From: Rhizophlyctis rosea
Lineage: Eukaryota; Chytridiomycota; Chytridiomycetes; Rhizophlyctidales; Rhizophlyctidaceae
Assembly (NCBI GenBank): GCA_027596075.1
Contig: JADGJC010000041.1
Location: forward strand, 62,488-126,487
Reading direction: 5' to 3'
DNA: 64,000 nt
The first letter of the stretch is position 1. Every line of letters begins with the position of its first letter. The translations under genes were made by a program, and so were the position numbers. A model generated the notes under the pieces. The model saw only the letters and a list, made by a program, of their open reading frames with translations. It had not been told where the DNA came from and made no database searches. Below are positions 59,050 through 64,000 of this stretch, one piece after another.

Positions 59050-59481
59050 ATGGCTGCCCTCGACCCCCCCAACGCCGTACAAGTCGTCTTCCACCGCAAG
59101 AGCCGTCTCCTCGAAGCCAAGTTGGGTCCCACCTCCATAAAGGACATCACAATCATCCAACCCCTCAACATTCGCGACGAAAATGAGACGGGTGGGCCCA
59201 CACCTATCGACGAGTACCTCATTGGTACCCTGGACAAAAACCCGAGGAAGAATAATATTGATTGGTGCAACTTGTACCGGAAGAAGAAGGATGGGGAAGG
59301 TTACCTTGGGTACTATGAGGGAGACCGGACCTGCTTGGCCATTCATCCCGGCAAGATAAGCGAGGGATGCGTGGTCCTATCTATTGCGGACTGGCCAAAG
59401 TTGAAACCGCTGCTTGTGCAGGGGAGCCTTCAGTACAACGGCAGCAACTACGTGGGGAAGCTTTTGGTGGAAGACAATTGA
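59050..59481 (+). CDS. Small single-exon protein of unknown function
   Basis: 143 aa, starting MAALDPPNAVQVVF. It is well balanced in composition and looks like a compact globular domain with alternating strands: LLEAKLGPTSIKDITIIQPL, TPIDEYLIGTLDKNP, IDWCNLYRKK, EGYLGYYEGDRTCLAIHP, GCVVLSIADWPKLKPLLVQG and NYVGKLLVEDN. No signal peptide or membrane helix. Family not recognised. The ATG follows a CT-rich leader and stop-containing upstream sequence. The coding strand has the C-to-G skew shift. Confidence 0.7.
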   Translation: MAALDPPNAVQVVFHRKSRLLEAKLGPTSIKDITIIQPLNIRDENETGGPTPIDEYLIGTLDKNPRKNNIDWCNLYRKKKDGEGYLGYYEGDRTCLAIHPGKISEGCVVLSIADWPKLKPLLVQGSLQYNGSNYVGKLLVEDN

Positions 59482-62098
59482 ATTTTGGGTTGAGCTTCCA
59501 TCTCTTTGTATATTCTCTGTACATTCACTGTTTTCCATGTACCCAGCTCCTATGTACATATAGTAGACATTCCGTCAGTGGAGCATGGTATGACACTTTT
59601 TCATCAGGAGAAAGATCGATAGGCTTGGATGTAGGTTTGTAACGATGGATGCTCCGCGTTGTGAACGGACGAAGTGTATACACCCACTGGCACTGGATGA
59701 ATAGCCTATATAGCCGGTGAACGATTCCGGGATGGGCAAATGAAATCAACTGGCCTCTGCAAATGGCAGTCCGGTTCTTGACACCACGCATGACAAGATC
59801 TCAGCTTTACTTCAGTACGCTCTTCCTCCACTGACTTCCATGTCATTTTCCTTTTTCTAGGCAGGAATCGCTGAGGGGGATCAGAATAGAGGACTGCAGA
59901 GGGTGGCAACGACGGAGTGGACTTCCGAGTTCGAAATGTTTTTGGAAACTCCGCCACCAAATGGAATCACAGATTCGGCATTTGCTGAACTTGCTGTGAT
60001 GCGAAACATCTGGTAGTCTTTCAGACCTTTCTTCTTCTTGCTCCAAGTATGTCATCCTCCCACACAACAAGCGAAACATTTACGTCTCCCAAACCGAGTG
60101 ATCTGCCTCTAGCAATTCCGAACAACTCGTCGCCGTCCAATCTCCCAGCACGATCATATTGACAGGCCCAGTTACGACCTTAAGAATGCCGTTATCAAGA
60201 TGAAAACATCGGAAGGCATCGATTTGAAGCTGAAGCAACATCAAATCAGGACCAACATGAGATATGCGTGGGGAATGCGATGCGATCAGAATTTATCAAC
60301 ATCAGAAGAGCTCGACGCTATAGTGCCGTCAGTGGCTACACCCCTATCAGTGGCATCAGCCGTAAGCACTATGCTTGTGTTGTTGGCAGTTAGGAGACGC
60401 CAGCCGACAACCACTACGGTCAATTGCACTTGAAAATCATGAGCGAAGGGCAAATGTGAAGCGATTGGACATGTGTTAAGAATGCCGAGCAATCCGGCAT
60501 GACAGGTGCAGATTGCAATGGGTATACGGACTCCTTCTTCGTTTTCTTCCGTCATCCCTTTTTCTTCCGTCATCCCTTTTGAACCCTCCGTTCGGTTCGG
60601 TGTCACTTCCCTGTTGACTTTCCGTAGGGGTAACTTGGAATTAAATCACATACGGTGAAAGCATTCAATTAGCGAACAGGAGCGATCAGGATTCTGCATT
60701 GTCACTGACGAAAGCCCACTCGCGTTAGAAAAGTTGAGATGCAGAACCGGGTCGTTGCTGGAAATGATTTCTTGTACATCCATTTGTACGCAAATACTCA
60801 GTGCGCCTTCCAATGTTTCGGGCCTTTCAAGACAAATGTTGCTCATCACTCTTGAACTTCATTCCTATGCTTCAGCGCTCACTTTTCCTCCTTTTTGACC
60901 GACACTTGCTGCCCAGTACTTGTGCTCAGCACGTCCGGGCAGGGAAGAATGGAATAGAGTGTCTGCCCTCTGAGCTTACGGACCACACTCATCCGGATAG
61001 ATCATGTAACAATCTGATAACAATCCACGTGCCGAACTTCTTTTTCCTGCTACTACCTCCGTCAGCAACCCAAAAACTAAAAAGTAATGTGGACCTCGCA
61101 ACACTGGGCCTTCTACACATTCAAAGAAAGAGAACGCAGTACGGGTTATCATTCCTCAAACTCCGACAGGCTTTTGGCATTGAGAACTCGAGGAAGTACT
61201 CAGATCTGAAAGTCCCAAAGCGGCGCGCGAAAAAGTCAAAAAGGATTCTGCAACAAAAGACATATAAAGCTCTGAGTTTTCGTCAAGACGGGCATACATG
61301 GGCACTTCTCCACCAAATTCAGCGCCCCTCCTCGGCTGAACCAGCAAGTCTGTACAAGCTCACGAAAAAGCAAACCACGAGCTACTTCCATCTCACTCAC
61401 CACAGCACGGTCACATTGATGCCTAAATACTTCCATCAACCTCCGACTCGAGCACAAACCCAACAACATACTCTATGACCCGCATGGTGAACATTCATAA
61501 CTCCATTTCTCCCCTTGCCCCACCCCATCTCCCACCGATGCTCCTCCTCCAACCAAAATCATGCTGCTCCTGCAAGGGTCCCAAAATCCTGCTTTCCGCT
61601 GGCGGTGTAGCGCCGGTCTAGGACTCGGACCCGGGTGTGTACTTGGCCCAGTCGCGCTTGGATGTGGGAAACGCTGGTTGACATCCGTAACCCCTTGCAC
61701 AACATTAAAACATAACATAACATACTCAAAACATAAACTTCAGAGCACAGCTTTTGTTTTCCAACCTCAATGCAATGCATATTGAGTGTGGCAACAAGTC
61801 AGTACACTTCAATGACAGATGCCGTATGTCAGTCCTGAGCTCCCGGCGAAAAAGAGGCCAAATCTATTGTCTAGACATTGACAGGCCATGCAATCACCAA
61901 TACTTTCTCCAGCCCTGCTCAAATCGTCAACTCTCACCCAAACCTTTGCCACTCATCAAAACCACCACGCACAAAATACTCTATGACCCGCATAAACATT
62001 TAACATACAGTCAAGAAAAGATCTAAATACATTCCTCCACACAAACCCATTCCCCACCGCATGCCCCCCATTCCCTGCTCCAATCGATAACCCCCAGT
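59482..62098. other. Gene-poor intergenic region (2.6 kb)
   Basis: No gene supported. The 225-codon frame at 60801-61478 (+) starts at a non-ATG codon and has no recognisable domain. Small repeats: a tandem pair of TTCTTCCGTCATCCCTTTT at about 60542-60580, and a direct repeat ATACTCTATGACCCGCAT at about 61468-61486 and 61975-61993. Confidence 0.45.
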
Positions 62099-64000
62099 CT
62101 ACGCCCCCAACTCCCCAACAAGCCCCTCAACATCCCCAACCCCCTCCAAATAATACCCAGCCTCCGTCTGCTTCTTCCCAACCGTCGCCGTCCAACTCCC
62201 CTCAACCTCATGCAGATACGTGAAAACCGGCTCATCAGTCTTCCCATCGCCGACACACAGCAAGAAATCGCTTTCCTCCGGTGAGTTGAGATCCTTGAGA
62301 ATGGACCGCGCAGCAGTGGCCTTGTCGACCGTCGAGGGGCGGAGTTCGAGGGTTTTGTTGCCTAGGATGATCTGTTCACGGGCGATGAATGGACGATGAG
62401 CAAACATCGCAAGGCCAAAAAAGGATGAAAACAGGTGAAGCAAACATACCGAAACAGCCATATGACTCAAAATCTTCTCCAAATTAACCTGCAACTCCGC
62501 CGCCTGCCACGCCCCAAACTCCGGATCAGCACTCTCATACCGCCACGTCAAATTGATCTCCTTCTCCTCAATAAAACTCCCAGGAGTCCTCTCAGTATAA
62601 TGCTGGAAAAGCGGTCGGATCGTCTCCCGCCACGCACTGTCAACATGATCTACCAGCGCGATCCACCCGTCGTTTGTTCGTTTCCGGAAGTACTCCGGTT
62701 GTCCCTGTTGTTGTTCCGCAGCGGCAGCTTCGCCCTCTTCGGCGGTGACGGTGGGTGATGCTTCCCGTTCGGGAGTGTGGATTTGGTCGGCGAGGGTGGA
62801 GGGGTGGCGGTAGAAGCAGCCGTGCTCGGCGGAGAGGCCGACGCCCGTGTCGCCGAACCATTCGTCGAGGAGTTGGCGGGACCGGCCGGAGAGGATGTAG
62901 ACGTATGTGTTGGGGAGGGAGGCGAGGGTTTTGAGTTTGCTTAGGACGGCGGAGGAGGGGGCGACGTAGCGGCCGGGGGTTTTGTGGGATGTGGGGAGGG
63001 TACCGTCGTAGTCTAGGAAGATGATCTGAAGGGAACAAAATATCAGTCAAACGTGGGATCCAATATTAGGATAGATGAGTTCTCGACGATACCTTCTTCT
63101 TCTGTGCCTTCAAGAACTCCTCCTTGACTTTCTGGATGGGGAGTTTGGGAAGCTTTTTTGGGTCGAACGCTTCACTAACTCTCTGCAAATTACATGCTTG
63201 AGATACGGCGTCATCATGATGCCCGCAGACTGGGACTAACCTGCAACTCCTTGACGAACGTCAACCCCCAATGCGCGGCTGTGTACTTCGTCACATAACG
63301 ATACAACTTCTGGTGATTCGCCGTCCTCACATTCTCTGGCATCGTCACCGCATCATACAAAGCCGTAGCAAGTTCCTCCGTATTCCAAGGGTTGACAATG
63401 ATCGACCCTGATTCAATCGCATTCCCACTCAATCAGCACGCCTCACCCACAATCGTCATACACCAGATCCACAAATACTCACCGTTCAAACTCTGCGCAG
63501 CGCCAGCAAACTCGCTAAGAATCAACACACCATGCTTCTTCTGCTGTGATACAATATACTCATAGGAAACCAGGTTCATCCCATCTCTCGTGGAAGTGAT
63601 CAAACACGCGTCCGCGACGGCGTACAATGCGACCAACTCGTCAAAGTTTACTGATTTGTGCATGAAGTGGATGGGTGTGTACTCCACCGTACCTGCGGGA
63701 AGCACATGTCAGATCAAAAGGTTCATGCGTCAGCATCGACGCGTTTTTGACATCAACGACAAGCACACACCACTACTTACCAAACCGTCCGTTGATTCTC
63801 CCCACCAGCTCGTTCACAACCTGTTGCAAGTGCTGATACTCCTCTACATCCTGACGAGAAGGCACGGCGACCTGCACCAAGACCACCTTCTCAATCCATT
63901 CAGGGTGCTTGGACAAAAACAGCTCCAAAGCATGCATCTTTTGCGGCACACCCTTGATGTAATCCAGACGGTCCACACCAACGATGAGCTTCATGCCCTT
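62099..64000 (-). CDS. Bifunctional trehalose-6-phosphate synthase/phosphatase (5' part outside window)
   Basis: Complement(join(62099..62371, 62450..63025, 63093..63182, 63241..63407, 63483..63692, 63781..>64000)), 511 codons visible, all in phase. It makes trehalose-6-phosphate from UDP-glucose and glucose-6-phosphate (GT20 domain) and then removes the phosphate. Exons 1-3 of the visible part are the C-terminal half of a Tps1-type synthase: VDRLDYIKGVPQKMHALE, VNELVGRINGRFGTVEYTPI, STRDGMNLVSYEY, SEFAGAAQSLNG and VNPWNTEEL. A short linker exon (RVSEAFDPKKLPKLP) leads into a HAD-type phosphatase with IIFLDYDGT (catalytic Asp pair), LSGRSRQLLDEWFG, LSAEHGCF and VGDGKTDE. All expected catalytic motifs of both visible halves are present. 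The UDP-glucose-site residues further N-terminal lie beyond the window. Confidence 0.93.

Noticed and set aside
60801..61478. 225-codon open frame (+)
   Set aside because: Starts at a non-ATG codon, is low in recognisable features and lies in otherwise non-coding DNA.
1..64000. CRISPR arrays, operons, riboswitches, phage or bacterial mobile elements
   Set aside because: The window is eukaryotic, genes have spliceosomal introns, and no such pattern was seen.

Overview
This window is nuclear DNA from a fungus. Short GT-AG introns (mostly 45-110 nt) interrupt almost every gene. Recognised products are fungal: a medusa-type regulator, an NRG1-type zinc-finger repressor, a BRE4/FUSC-like transporter and a trehalose synthase-phosphatase. 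A lysyl oxidase, a cAMP-receptor-like GPCR and a TPS domain of Tps1 type fused to a phosphatase domain suggest an early-diverging (for example zoosporic, chytrid-like) fungus rather than Dikarya; that placement is inference. Nothing bacterial, no CRISPR and no intact transposon was seen.

Layout. 0.3-2.1 kb: F-box/LRR protein (-). 2.1-7.3 kb: gene-poor. 7.3-8.6 kb: HhH-GPD DNA glycosylase (+). 8.6-14 kb: gene-poor, with three tandem tRNA-like elements at about 12 kb. 14-15.1 kb: SWIRM-domain protein (+). 16.8-18 kb: secreted lysyl oxidase (-). 19.1-20.6 kb: Ser/Thr-rich single-pass membrane protein (+). 21.1-23.1 kb: medusa-like regulator (-). 24.2-25.8 kb: DUF7918-type protein (+). 26.4 and 29.3 kb: two small genes flanking an eight-copy array of decayed exon-intron units. 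31.5-32.6 kb: two-finger C2H2 factor (+). 32.9-34.8 kb: a multi-pass membrane protein rebuilt here from 11 exons (-), family not recognised. 37-39.2 kb: small two-exon gene and a G-patch protein (+). 39.8-44.1 kb: 1161-aa transporter-like protein (+). 44.3-45.5 kb: tRNA-Ser(AGA) and decayed relatives. 46.2-47.0 kb: hydrophilic 'allergen-like' protein (-). 48.5-50.2 kb: cAMP-receptor-like GPCR (-). 51.6-53.2 kb: LEA-like protein (-). 56.9-58.7 kb: unresolved locus. 59.0-59.5 kb: small unknown protein (+). 62.1-64 kb: trehalose-6-phosphate synthase/phosphatase (-), cut by the window edge.

These are independent eukaryotic transcription units, not an operon. The right-hand third combines a LEA-like protein, another hydrophilic repeat protein and the trehalose enzyme, all with known or plausible roles in desiccation or stress tolerance, next to a possible nutrient or signal receptor; co-regulation is conjecture.

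The most unusual global signal is compositional: nearly every long exon, on either strand, starts C-rich and ends G-rich on the coding strand, so GC skew inverts inside each exon. This pattern also helped to support exon calls. Exon joins given as 'join' were worked out by hand from splice consensus and reading phase; two junctions (one in the multi-pass membrane gene, one in the GPCR) could not be made phase-consistent.
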